Shown: positions 45,780-57,400 of the stretch, piece after piece
Layout: each line of letters opens with the position of its first letter
Position numbering within the stretch: the stretch's first letter is position 1
Assembly: GCA_036365455.1 (NCBI GenBank)
Contig: JAWQUS010000022.1
Span: 3,410,001 to 3,474,000, forward strand
Reading direction: 5' to 3'
From: Macrosoma leucophasiata
Lineage: Eukaryota; Arthropoda; Insecta; Lepidoptera; Hedylidae
Length of the DNA: 64,000 bases
Translations under genes and position numbers: made by a program
The notes under the pieces: model-generated
What the model saw: the letters and a program-made list of their open reading frames with translations, nothing else
What the model was told of the DNA's origin: nothing
Database searches by the model: none

Positions 45780-46015
45780 AATGATACAGCTACATAGCAC
45801 AGTACAAATATAAGCAGTATGGAAACTACGTACAAAACATTCGAAACGGCACACTAACACTACATGCGCATCGACGCTCGATGTAGCGAGTGACTCAGTA
45901 CTGCAGCACCGCGAGAACCGCTGAGAGGACTCGTCGATGTGCATGTTTGTGTGACTGTGTTTCAACGTTTTGTACGTAGTTTCCATACTGTTCATATTTG
46001 TACTATGTACATAGC
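45780..46015. mobile_element. Element D inner hairpin fragment
   Basis: GGAAACTACGTACAAAAC at the left and GTTTTGTACGTAGTTTCC at the right fold back; the outer TTATTACACG ends are missing. Confidence 0.6.
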
Positions 46016-46147
46016 TTAGTATCGGTGGAAACGGTTACATATTTTCGTAGCGTAGATTTCACATATTCGCAGCATAGCTACATAATACATCTCTGGTGGA
46101 AAAGTATCCTCGACGTTGGCACCGAAGAATGTTTTGTTTATATCATA

Positions 46148-46441
46148 CATAGAGCGACACCGGAGAGGAGTAGCCATATGCAGGGTTTCCCCTCTGTCAA
46201 AATACAAGCCCAAATGGGCCTATACCCGTCGCCTAGATGTTTAAATGTGTGCGTGAAATTGTTAATGTATTTTGTTAAAGTCAAGGTGTGAGTTTCGTAG
46301 TAATAGATCATGTTTGTAGTGTGCGTGTGTGTCGTACGCATTTTTCCCCCGGCAAAAATGACAGACTGTTTTGCATCGGTAATACACGATATGGCTACTC
46401 CCCTCCGGTCCGCCGCGACTGATGGGCCGCGTTGCTTTATG
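46148..46441 (-). mobile_element. MITE-C copy
   Basis: Ends CATAGAGCGAC and GTTGCTTTATG; ATATCA-like sequence on both outer sides may be the target duplication. Confidence 0.8.
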
Positions 46442-46491
46442 ATATCACATTACACCTACATAGACCTAAAATAATAAAGATTCTTGTGACT

Positions 46492-46537
46492 ATATATATA
46501 TATAATAATATATGTATATATATATATATATATATAA
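46492..46537. repeat. (AT)n microsatellite
   Basis: Interrupted TA repeat. Confidence 0.8.
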
Positions 46538-46986
46538 CGGGTGATTAGGTATACGTTCGACAGATAAAATAAGAAACATAAACAACAAAATCCTGTACAA
46601 TTTTTTTATATTATTATTATACAATTTAATTGCATTTTGGTTGAAGGTATTACATTAAGTATTACGTATTACTTAAATAATAAAATAATACTAAATATAC
46701 AGACGTTTTATGAAATTGGGTCACTATTTCATTGGTATTTTACATTATAAAATATTAAACAATTCACTTCGACATATCTTTATTTTTATCCAGTAATTTT
46801 TAATACAGACTATTGATAAACAGGTACAGATTACAAATTATAATGAGCAAATAGAAAAACACTAAATAAGAATTATAATATGAAGATTATTCAAAAAGAC
46901 AGATGGAACACGTAGAATACAAGAGTGAGGCCAAAAAACAAATATTAACTTCTTCTCGTCAATGGCCAATTTTATTATTTTATGTA

Positions 46987-47508
46987 TTAAATTGATCCCG
47001 ATAAAAAACATGACAACGCAATAGCCGAGTCCGTTGCCTTCATCAAGTCTTTGCTTGTGCAACTGTTAGGGCACAATGGGCAGGAAAGAAGATGCGTCAT
47101 GTCTTGTATCGGAGCACCGCAGTCGCATTCAGGTCTAGAAGAAAAGCTCCATTTGGACATATTGGATCTGCAGCGGCCCACTCCGGAACGTTACCGATTT
47201 AGCGTACGCCAGATAGGCCACTGCAGCTCAGAACCTGACGGAATAATTTCCGAGGGCGATATGAAATCGGAATGGACGGGATATTTTTGGTTCCAAAGTA
47301 GCTTCTTCACCTCATTTGGAAAACCTATAATTGGTTTAGTGCAGCCTTTGTGACTTTTGCGACTTTTCAAACGCGCTTGCGGTTTAGCGCAGCCAAATAA
47401 TGGGTGACGATTATCGCTCTCCTGATGGCGTTTCTCTATCTCGCAGACTATCTCGTTAAATATTAATGAAAAAGTGCTTGACAGTATGTCAATAAGTAAT
47501 TGTTTCAT
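46987..47508 (-). pseudogene. Non-LTR reverse transcriptase C-terminal fragment
   Basis: One minus-strand frame with an in-frame stop at about 47188-47190. It reads HPLFGCAKPQARLKSRKS, then WRTLNR, stop, RSGVGRCRSNMSKW, then ECDCGAPIQDMTHLLSCPL. This is the usual C-terminal part of lepidopteran jockey/CR1-group reverse transcriptases (LNR.R.G.GRC...W...CDCG...H.L..CPL). It is related to 7256-7440 but not to the ORF at 54525. Confidence 0.75.
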
Positions 47509-47539
47509 TATACTACATTTGCTCAGGTCTGCGACTTAA

Positions 47540-47755
47540 AAGGCTATTACACGACACGGTATTCAGGGTCCGGCAGAAAGGGAGGGCGTGGCCCCGCGCC
47601 GCCTCACTATCGGGTCGACAGCGCCGTAACTTAATCACAGTACAAATACCCGGGCCGCTCCGGTCGCCCTTATAAGGGCCCTAACTCCCTAATGTTATTA
47701 CACTACCCTGACCCTTGCTATCGTACCCTGAATACCGTGCCGTATAATCGGAGCG
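47540..47755. mobile_element. Element D copy
   Basis: Ends TTACACGACACGGTATTCAG and the complement of that sequence near 47730-47750. Confidence 0.7.
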
Positions 47756-47999
47756 GCCTGGTCAGCGTAACGCCCTAACTACACACAGTACAAATTTGAA
47801 TGATTTCATATTTGTACTGTGACTGTGTTAGGGCCCTGCCAAGTGTAATGACGCAATATGAACTGTAGCGTGCTGCAATAAATCTATCGCCACTGCGATC
47901 GCCAATCCGCTTGCCAAGCGTGGCGACTATGGCATATCCCCCTTATGAGGAGGCTTTGGTCCAAAAGCGGACGCCTTTCCGAAAGTTTGTAAGTATGGA

Positions 48000-48162
48000 T
48001 GGATGTTTGTAACTATATCACGTAAAAACCAATGAATGGATTTTAATGAAACTTTACAGTAATATAGCTTATACATCAGAGTAATACGTAGGCTACAACC
48101 TATAAAGATATTATGTGAAATACTAATCCTGCGCAGACGAAGTCGCGGGTACCAGCTAGTGA
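48000..48162 (+). mobile_element. Helitron-like 3' end
   Basis: TAATCCTGCGCAGACGAAGTCGCGGG-type hairpin region followed by ACCAGCTAG before a T (about 48157-48161). The same end is at about 31145-31179. Confidence 0.55.
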
Positions 48163-48199
48163 ACCATAAAAAGGAGCAACACGACTTTGACAGATAACG

Positions 48200-49150
48200 A
48201 TAAAATGTCTTTTAGACCAATTTTCGATACCGACAGCCTTCTTTGAGATAACGTAGACTAGCCAACTGCGCAGGAGATTTGAAAGTACCCCTACAAGTGT
48301 ATGCGCAAACACAGGTGCACTCTCTATTCCCTCACTCTCATAGTCCGATGGGACGGCAATCCGACACGAAAGGAGAGAGCTCAGGCACAGGACCGACATC
48401 TTTACGTACTCTCCGAGGCACGGGTATCAAACTCCGGCCTACTGCTGAGAATTTTCTGACATAAAAACCCAAAAACATATTTTGCCGTCCTGGGGATCGT
48501 AATCAGTCTTCAAGTATCGCGATTGCAAACACTGGACAAAAAAGGCAGTCATCAGGTAACGATACCTAGTATCGTCTAAAGTTAAAATGATTCAAAAGGA
48601 TGATCCGTTTCTGGTGTGGTTTTGAACCATGTAAAATATATCACGTATGTAACCCAGTATTAACTATATAAAAATATAGTAAAATGTAATAATTAAAATA
48701 ACATTGCCAGTTTTAAGCATTTATACGAGTAACACAAGACGTCGGACCTCCAATCATAGAGAACCATGGAGTGTACAGATATAATCTATATCGAAGAACG
48801 AAGAAAATAGTGCGGAGTTGACAAATATAACTCGTAGTGCCACTTTTTGTCATACTTAGTATTAACTAATCTTCTTCTTCTTCTTCTTCTTACTCGTAGT
48901 GATCCTAAATTGAATGATGCCACCGCCTACCTTCGACACCGTTTATTAATAAACTAAGTATATACACCTTAAAATAACTGCAAATTACACGATACAATCT
49001 ATGATCGCCATAACACTCTTGATATCATGGACCACAGGAAGTATACCGCCAGAATAATGAAGACAATCCTTACTATCTGATGTAGATAGTATAATCTGGA
49101 AATGAAAAGAGTCAGATTTTAAGACAAGCATAGTAGGAGGGATAATATTT
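48200..49150. other. No gene recognised
   Basis: Contains a (CTT)n run near 48872-48890. Short open frames have no motif. The missing last exon of the acyl-CoA reductase gene could lie between here and 51457, but I could not identify it. Confidence 0.4.
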
Positions 49151-49156
49151 TTTTTT

Positions 49157-49330
49157 AATGTACAGCCATGTTATTTCCGGCACAGTGGCATAACACCTTA
49201 GGCCTTAGGTGTGATAACGCATCTGCGTTTTGACCTTGGTCTTTGTGAAGGTGTATATAGGCTGCAGTCATCACTTAACATCAATATGAACTGCATGCTT
49301 GCTTAGCAATTCAATTACATAAAAGAAAAA
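49157..49330 (+). repeat. SINE-A copy, 5' truncated
   Basis: Begins in mid-unit (GTACAGCCATGTTATTTCCG) and ends in an A-rich tail. Confidence 0.75.
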
Positions 49331-49554
49331 TTACTACTTAATACTTAATTACTAATCAATCAAAAAATTAAATAAAATACGTTGCGTGAATCCGGACCGT
49401 TATGCCAGACGTCTCAGAAACAGGTGGCGCTAGCATGACATGGCAACGTAGTTTTCAGTAATATCTCGATAGATGGCGCCACTAGTAGTTTACATCGCAC
49501 TAGGGTTGTGTTCTGTCTCAGCTATATAAGACCAGGCTGAACTTCGTCGAATTT

Positions 49555-49650
49555 GTCAGCCCGTGACCACGGTAGCTGGAAAGCGACCGAAACGTCGGGT
49601 GTATGAAGAAGTTTGGGAGTGTTGTATACGCGAGAAAATCCGCAAGATTA
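49555..49650. repeat. Penelope-like terminal fragment
   Basis: CGTGACCACGGTAGCTGG, AAAGCGACCGAAACGTCGGG and ACGCGAGAAAATCCGCAAG match the outer part of the inverted arms at 23011-23792. Confidence 0.55.
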
Positions 49651-49689
49651 ATATCTACAATGAATGAAGCTCGCGAAAACCTACGAAAC

Positions 49690-49905
49690 GTTAAATAAAA
49701 TACGCTTACACTCACAGCTCCACATTAGGTATTATATAAACCTGTGTCGTAGATGCCGTTGTACATATACAACACATACACAAACACCCAGACCCGAAAC
49801 AAATATCTGTAGGCCATACAAACATTTGTTCCGGTGCGGGGATCGAACCCGCGACCCTTCGTATCAAACGGTGGATTGGCACCGCTGGACTAACCGGGTC
49901 GTCTA
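49690..49905 (-). repeat. SINE-K copy, full length
   Basis: On the minus strand it has a tRNA-like head GACCCGGTTAGTCCAGCGGT, the B box GCGGGTTCGATCCCCGC, then GGGTGTTTGTGTATGTG. A further copy is at 62315-62505. Confidence 0.8.
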
Positions 49906-50231
49906 ATTAGTTTTTTTACTTCAGAATTACTTGACCCCACCCCCATCCTAGTCACAGCTGGTCTCATTTTGTGAAACCCCCAGTGTGACGTCAAATATTT
50001 AAAACCGAATAATAGCGGTCAAGTCATATCAATAGGGCGATAGTAATATATAAACAAGTAAGTAATATACAAACGCGGGATGGGTAGCAGTGTCCCGCAA
50101 TAAAACTGCTGCCGCTGCGAAATTCAATCCACTTGTCAAGCGTGGCGATTATGGCGTATTCTCCCCTAATAACCCTCAACAGTATTGTAAGCGTCTTTGG
50201 AGAAGGCTTTTTGCTGGAGTAATGACGATGG

Positions 50232-50579
50232 TTGCTCACTAGGGGCCTCATAAGTAGGCTCAAGGTCACTCAGAGAGCAATGGAGAGGGCTATGCTCGGA
50301 GTTTCTTGGCGAGATCGAATCAGAAATGAGGCGATCCGCATGAGAACCAACGTAACCGACATAGACCGAATAGCGAAACTCAAGTGGCAGTGGGCAGGCC
50401 ACATAGCTCACAGAACTGACGGCCGTTGGGGCAGAACAGTTCTGGAGTGGCGACCGCGTACCGGAAGACGAAGCGTAGGCACGCCCACGAGGTGGACCGA
50501 TGACCTGGTGAAGGTCGCGGGCAATCGCTGGCATTCTTTTGGGGAGGCCTTTGTTCAGCAGTGGACGTCTTTTGACTGA
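50232..50579 (+). pseudogene. RTE-like reverse transcriptase C-terminus, 5' truncated
   Basis: A 115-codon open frame with LKVTQRAMERAMLGVSWRDR, IAKLKWQWAGHIAHRTDGRW and TRWTDDLVKVAG, the conserved C-terminal segment of RTE-clade reverse transcriptases in Lepidoptera. It ends at a TGA near the ACGATGACG-type 3' tail. The catalytic RT core is missing. A decayed relative is at 21123-21535. Confidence 0.8.
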
Positions 50580-50811
50580 AATTATGAATGACGACGATGA
50601 CGTTAAGATCTTTGGTTACCCCCCCGGGGACCCATGTATTTGTCAATTGTTCGGAAGTTTCCCAGTATCATCCTCGGAGTTTGGTATGTGCCCGAAGTTG
50701 GCAATAAGCTCCTCACCAATTACATACATAAAAAACATATGTATGTTTGTATGTACGCGTGAATACATGCATTTTACCTCGCCTAACCATTCGGGTAAAT
50801 CGGAAGTAACT

Positions 50812-51387
50812 CATAGAGCAACACGGGCCACCGGCCGCAGCGGACCGGAGGGGAGTAGACATATGTCTTATGCCTGTCGCCCAGACGTATAAATGTGTGC
50901 GTGAAATTGTTTATGTGTTTGTTGTGAGATTCGTAGTAATACTGGTAATTCGTAGTTTACTGGTGGTAGAGCACCAGTGACGGAGCTCGCGGGCGTAGGC
51001 ACCACCGCATTACCTAATATACTTGCCGCTAAATGGTAGTGTTCAGCACTATCGTGTTCCGGTCAGGTGGTAATGTACGGACCTGTAATTTCCGGCACAG
51101 AGGCATAACACCTCAGGCCTCAGGAGTGGTAACGCATCTGCATTTTGACCTCGGTCTTTGTGTGGGTGTCTATAGGCTGCAGTCATCACTTAACATCAAT
51201 GTGAAATGCATGCTTGTTTGCGACTTCCAAAACATTAAAAAAAAAAATAGACGATTGCTGTAGTATGTGTGTGTATCACACGTAGTTCCCCCCGCAAAAA
51301 AATGACAGACTGTTTTGCATCGGCAATAAACGCAATGGCTACTCCCCTCCGGCCCGCCGCGGCGGCCGGTGACTCGTGTTGCTCTAT
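50812..51387 (-). mobile_element. MITE-C copy split by a SINE-A
   Basis: MITE-C left part 50812-50950, SINE-A 50959-51247, MITE-C right part 51248-51387 ending GTTGCTCTAT. The order of insertion is therefore MITE-C first, SINE-A second. Confidence 0.8.
50959..51247 (+). repeat. SINE-A copy nested in MITE-C
   Basis: Full length with an A tail. The left flank contains a short repeated ATTCGTAGT. Confidence 0.85.
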
Positions 51388-51457
51388 CGAAGTAACTTAC
51401 ATAGATTAAAAATAAGGATAAAAATCTGTTTCCAAGGTAAACTACGGGATTAAATAC

Positions 51458-54400
51458 CTTCTCCATTTAATCCTGGCCTGAGGTAGTGTGTCGTCGCTCT
51501 CCTTGAAGAGGTATCTCCGAATACCCGCTAGGTACTCGTCGAAGTATTCGCACCAGTCTATTTCCTTCATGCTGAAGGGGAACAGCTGCAAATTGTATTG
51601 GAAAATTACTATTAGTATTATTTACTAGTGGTAGAGTGGCGTAGGCACCACCGCATTACCTCTATCTGCCGCCAAATGGTAGTGTTCAGCACTATCGTGT
51701 TCCGGTTAGATGGTAATGTATGGCCCCGTAATATCACAGAAACATAACAACTTAGGTCTCACGAGTGGTAACGCATTTGTGTTTTCTGTTTATTTGATAT
51801 AATAGTGTCTATAATGTTAAACACCCATGATTCGCCAGTTGCATTTTGGCCCATGTAACAGGTACGGAGCCTGTTGACATCTCCCGGCATATTACCAAAC
51901 TTGGAATTGGGAAATTTCCAGAAAATGAAAAAATCCCAATAGAACCAGAGAAAAAGGACTTTACACCATTATCTCTGATAGCCCCCTACCCCCCTACCCA
52001 GGAATCGAACCCAGGATCTCAGCGTAGTAGTAGTGGCCTGCTACTACTAGGCTACTGAGGCAGTTGACAATAAAAACAGTAAAACAATTACAATGTGAAA
52101 TATATTTATTCTTAAAGAAAAATGGAAAGAAAAATTTGACTTCAGGCGAGACTCGAACTCGCGGCCTACTGGGAATCTAGTCCAGCCGCTCTTCCAACTG
52201 AGCTACCGAAGTCCTGCAGGACTTCGGTAGCTCAGTAATTGATGCTAGCTCGGCAATAGATGGCGCTGCTGCCACCTTAAGGCAATGCAATGAATATGAA
52301 GGAAAGATTTGACAAATATATATTTTAGAATAAATATATTTCACAAGCATGTGTTAATGCGAAATAATATAAAACAATTATTAAGGGTAAAAGCGACTTC
52401 TTTACGATATTTAATAAACTGCAAAGTTTATTATATCGGTTGCCTAACTAGTATAGTGTGGCAATAGATGGCGCTGCTGCCACCATAAGGCAGTGCAATG
52501 AATATGAAGGAAAGATTTGACAAATCGGGCAGGACTTCGGTAGCTCAGTTGGAAGAGCGGCTGGACTAGATTCCCAGTGGCCGCGAGTTCGAGTCTCGCC
52601 TGAAGTCAAATTTTTCTTTCCATTATTCTTTAAAAATAAATTTACTTCACAAGCATGTGTTAATGCGAAATAATATAAAACAATTACCTCTTTATCAGCT
52701 TCTTCAGTCTTATCCCAAAGTTGTCTGACTCGCTGATTGTCGAATTTGATCTCCTTCGTGCAGAAATAGCTAATGACTGATGAGAACTTGTGGATTTTTC
52801 GATACACCTTAAGCATTCTGAAAATAAGCACAATATATATTGTAATTGAGTCCTGACGGCGAAGGGACGTGATAACCCCACCACCCGCTAGTTCGACATA
52901 ATTATTTCCACTAATCAACCGAACCATAGCGGTGAAGCCATTCCAATAGTAGTAAATGAAATAACGCGGGATGGACAGCAGCAGCCTGCGATAAGACTAT
53001 AGCTACTATGGCCACCAATAAACCTTTTCATTATGTAAGACATAGGTCCTGTTATAAAGATCCAACTTAGTTATATATTATAGATTTCTGTAGTTTCGGA
53101 CAAGTGGCAGGGTAAGTGTCATCCGACAATATATTTTTATAAAGAAACTATATATTATATTGGAGTAAAGAACTAGAATACAGTGTATGTTTGTGCACCA
53201 GATCTCTAACAGGGTAGGCAGAGAGTATGGAGCTCCAGATATCCCGGTCCTGACACACCTCCCGTGCCTCATCTTCCTACATCATTCTCTTCATACATAC
53301 ACGCCGATTCCTAAGACTTTTGACTTCACCATTAGACAGAATTCGACCTATTTGGTCATGGTAGGTCAATCTTGGTCTTCCTAGGCCTCTGCAACCATCC
53401 ACATTCGCATTGAATATCTGTTAGAATAGAGTGGAAAGTGTGATCTGTCTCGGACAGAGACTAAAAAGAGACTAGACTTAAAATTTTTGGAGGAGACCTA
53501 TTGCCCAGCTGTGAATCAATACGAATAAGTTTGAAAATATGTAAACCCAAAGGCTCTCCCACCTAGATCGGACTTTGGCTATGATCATTTGTCTCTTTAA
53601 TGGATGATCGATCAATCAATATTTATTATCTTTTTTTTCTTTTTTTTTTTTATGTAATTAAAGTGGCAAACAAGCGTGCAGTTCACATTGATGTTAAGTG
53701 ATGACTGCAGCCTATAGACACCCACACAATGACCAGAGGTCAAAATGTAGATGCGCTGCCACTCCTGAGGCATTAGGTGTTACGCCTCTGTGCCGGAAAT
53801 TACAGGGCCGTACATTACCACCTGACCGGAACACGATAGTGCTGAACACTATCATTTAGCGGCAAGTACATTAGGTAATGCGGTGGTGCATACGCCCGCG
53901 AGCTCCGTCACTGGAGCTCTACCACCAGTAATCTCTCATCTCTATAAACAGCATGAATCTAGTTTTATGTTAATCAAACTCTTGAAAAGGTGTTCTTACT
54001 TAGGTTTCTTTCCGATGCATACTGCAAGGCCGTCTACTAGCGCTGCTGGTACTAAATGCAGGAAAAATATGCAGATGTTGTTCATCACCGCTGATTTATT
54101 TAACGTCAGTGATATGTACCTGAATTTAGTGAAAATACTTATTTTATTATATACGTTATTAGTAAGTCAAATAACTGCTACGGCAATTAATTCGGGTTAT
54201 GGGGCGTTTCGGTCCGCTCGTGTTTCGTCCCGCGAACCGAAACGACTATAAGCATTTTATTCATGGGGATATTCGGCCCACAAATGGAAAGTGGACCGAA
54301 TCGCCCGAGAGTTCTTCTTAAATGGGTAGATTCGGTCCAATTATATTGTCTTGTACAGTCGAATACAAAAAAAATATTTTCGTTCACCAATTATTTGAGT

Positions 54401-57400
54401 TTATTTATACTTTACTGCAGAAATATACGGCGATATATTTATTTATAGTTGAGTTTTGTTTCTGTGTATTATACACAGAACGTTAATCATATTAATTGTC
54501 ATTATAGTTAGTTGTTCATTATAGTTAACTAAAGTTGTTAACCCCGTAAACCAAGATTGGATAAAACAAGATATAATTAATGGAATTATTGCAAAGAATA
54601 TACTCTGGACTCAACATAAAACGAACCCCAAAGATAAAAGTGTAGAAAATACATATAAAGAAAAAAGAAATGAAGTAACCCAGAATATACAAAATGCAAA
54701 AAGAAAATATTACTTTAAATCCTTTGATAAGTGCAAAAATAATCCCGCAAAAATGTGGAAACTCATAAATAGTTTAATAAGCAGCAGAACTAAAGAAGCC
54801 TCAGGACCGAGTAAACTGCAAACAGAAGATGGATACGTCACCGATGTTAAAGAAATATGTGAACATTTTAATACGTTCTTCTCTAATGTCGGCTCAAACC
54901 TAGTCAAAGGGATTCCGCAGACGATGCTCAATAGCCCCGGCAATGCCGCAACTGGATGTGCTGGTAGTACTGTGAATAGCCTAAATAAATTTTTACCCAC
55001 AAGCATAAATGAAGTAGCTAAAATAATAAATAATCTTAACTCTAATATAAGTACCGGAATTGACAGTATAAGCGCTAAATCCATAAAATGTATTAAAAAT
55101 GTTATACTGCATGAGCTAACCAATTGTATAAACTCTTGTCTTACAAATGGACTCTTCCCTGATTCATTGAAAATTGCAAAAATAACACCTATTTTCAAAT
55201 CAGGAAATAAGTCTGACCCAGGAAATTATCGTCCCATTTCAGTCCTACCAATAATTTCAAAAATATTTGAAAGGGTTCTTTACAACCGACTTGAAACGTA
55301 TTTGAGTTCTATCAATTTTCTATACGAAAAACAGTATGGCTTCCGTCCCAAGTCAAACACTCTTTCGGCAACAATAGGCATTGTAACAAAATTAATGACC
55401 AGCATTGATAAGAAACAGGTAGGCCTGGGAATATTTATTGACCTGAAAAAGGCATTTGACTCCATCAGCCATGACTTGCTACTTAAAAGGTTAAATCAGA
55501 TTGGTATTACTGACTCTGCGCTAAAAATATTCAAATCATATCTAGAAAACCGTAAACAAGTGGTAAAAATAGGTCAAACTCAGAGCAGTACCAGCGTTGT
55601 CACCTACGGAGTACCTCAGGGCTCAATTTTAGGTCCTCTCTTATTTCTTGTGTACATAAATAGCGTCAAAGATATTGGTTTGATAGGTGATATTACCCTA
55701 TACGCAGACGATACCTGCTTATTTTACTTTGGGAAAACATTAGACTCAGTATTAACTGATGCACAAAGAGATCTGAATGTTCTAAATACCTGGTTTCAAG
55801 CTAACCTCCTTACAATTAATATTACAAAAACAAATTATATTTTATTTACAGCTAAAAATAAGAAAATATCACAATTCGCACCTGTTACAATAAACAATCA
55901 ACCCATTAATAGAGTTTACAAAGAAAAGTACCTAGGATTAATTTTGGACAGTGGTATGACATGGAAATCTCACCTGGACAAGATAAAATCTAAAGTTAAT
56001 TCTCTCACAGGAGCACTGCGTGGCATAGTTAGGTGTCTTCCGCGGCAAGTACGATACACTATATACAATACACTTGTTAAGCCCCATATTGATTATCTCA
56101 TAGAAGTTTGGGGAACCGCTGCAAGAACTAATAGAATTAATTTACAAAGAGCCCAAAATAAATTAATCAAAAGATTATTTAACTACAACTTTTTCACCCC
56201 TACAGATAAGATATATAAAGAAACAAAATTAATGAATATTAACCAATTATATACTTATAATACTTGCATATTAATACGAAAGATTTTAAATAAAAAATTA
56301 CACACCCAAATTAACTTCACAAAAAAATACCAAGTTCAAAAAATCCTACTGAGAAATGCAAATAATCTTATTTTACGTCATCCCCGAACAAATTATGGAA
56401 AACAAAATATTTTATATGAGGGTGCCAAATTATATAATAGATTGCCAAAAGATATTAAAGAGGCTAAATTTACGTCAACCTTTAAGAGACTTCTTAAACA
56501 CTACGTTTCTAATGCTATAAAATGAATAAAGTAAATAAAATAGTAATTTAAAATCAAGCGGAAAAAACAAGAAAAAAAAAAAAAAAACCTTTAAAAGTAT
56601 ACGTTTTTATGTTAATGTTTATATATGTCTATATGTACTTATAATTATATTATGTTATGTGTGTATGTAATGTGTCAGTATAATAACATAAAAATAAAAG
56701 TTTCAATGTTAACAAAATTATTGTAAGCATCTAGCATATCCAGGAGCGCGCTATATCGGTGTAATTAGTGAGTTCGTTACGTAACTAACGACGTTAAGTG
56801 CAAGCCGAGTTCAGTTTTATCTAGAACTACCTACATCAGTTCATAATTGTTCACAAATATAATTGTTACTTTACGTTCTGTGGTGTGATGTGATGTGACT
56901 TGTGATTGTAATAGGATAATTTTAAATAGCCCAACAAAACGTTTATACTGTACAACTGTTTCTCATGTAAGTGATTGTAAATCTTTATGAGGAAATAAAT
57001 GTCTTTAAACCTTTATAGTGTTAAATTCTTTTAATATTATATATATACTAGCTGCTGCCCGCAACGTTGTCTGCGTGAAGGCAGTACAGCACCAAACATA
57101 CCTAAGATGCCAATATCGCTTTAGCATTACATGGAAACAACTTTAAAATAGCATTAAATTAAAACTATAAGTTTTTTGCAAGCGAAGCAAGTGAAGGGAG
57201 TCATATGGGAATCCTGCTGAGTTCAGTCATAAGATGTGAGTGAAGGAAATAGACAAAATAATGCAGGAATATATTCCCGGACACAAAAGAATAAAAATAC
57301 GTACGAAGGCATCACACCTTACGACACTTTCCTATAAACTACGTTGGTAGTTGTTCTGCCGGGAGCCAAACTGTAAAAAAGGTCAGGACTGGAGACGCGG

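Noticed and set aside
46862..47062. Hydrophobic minus-strand frame as the missing last reductase exon
   Set aside because: It overlaps the C-terminal tail of the reverse transcriptase fragment at 46987-47508, and no acceptor in the right phase was evident.
54710..55198. 162-codon minus-strand frame
   Set aside because: It is the antisense shadow of the reverse transcriptase.
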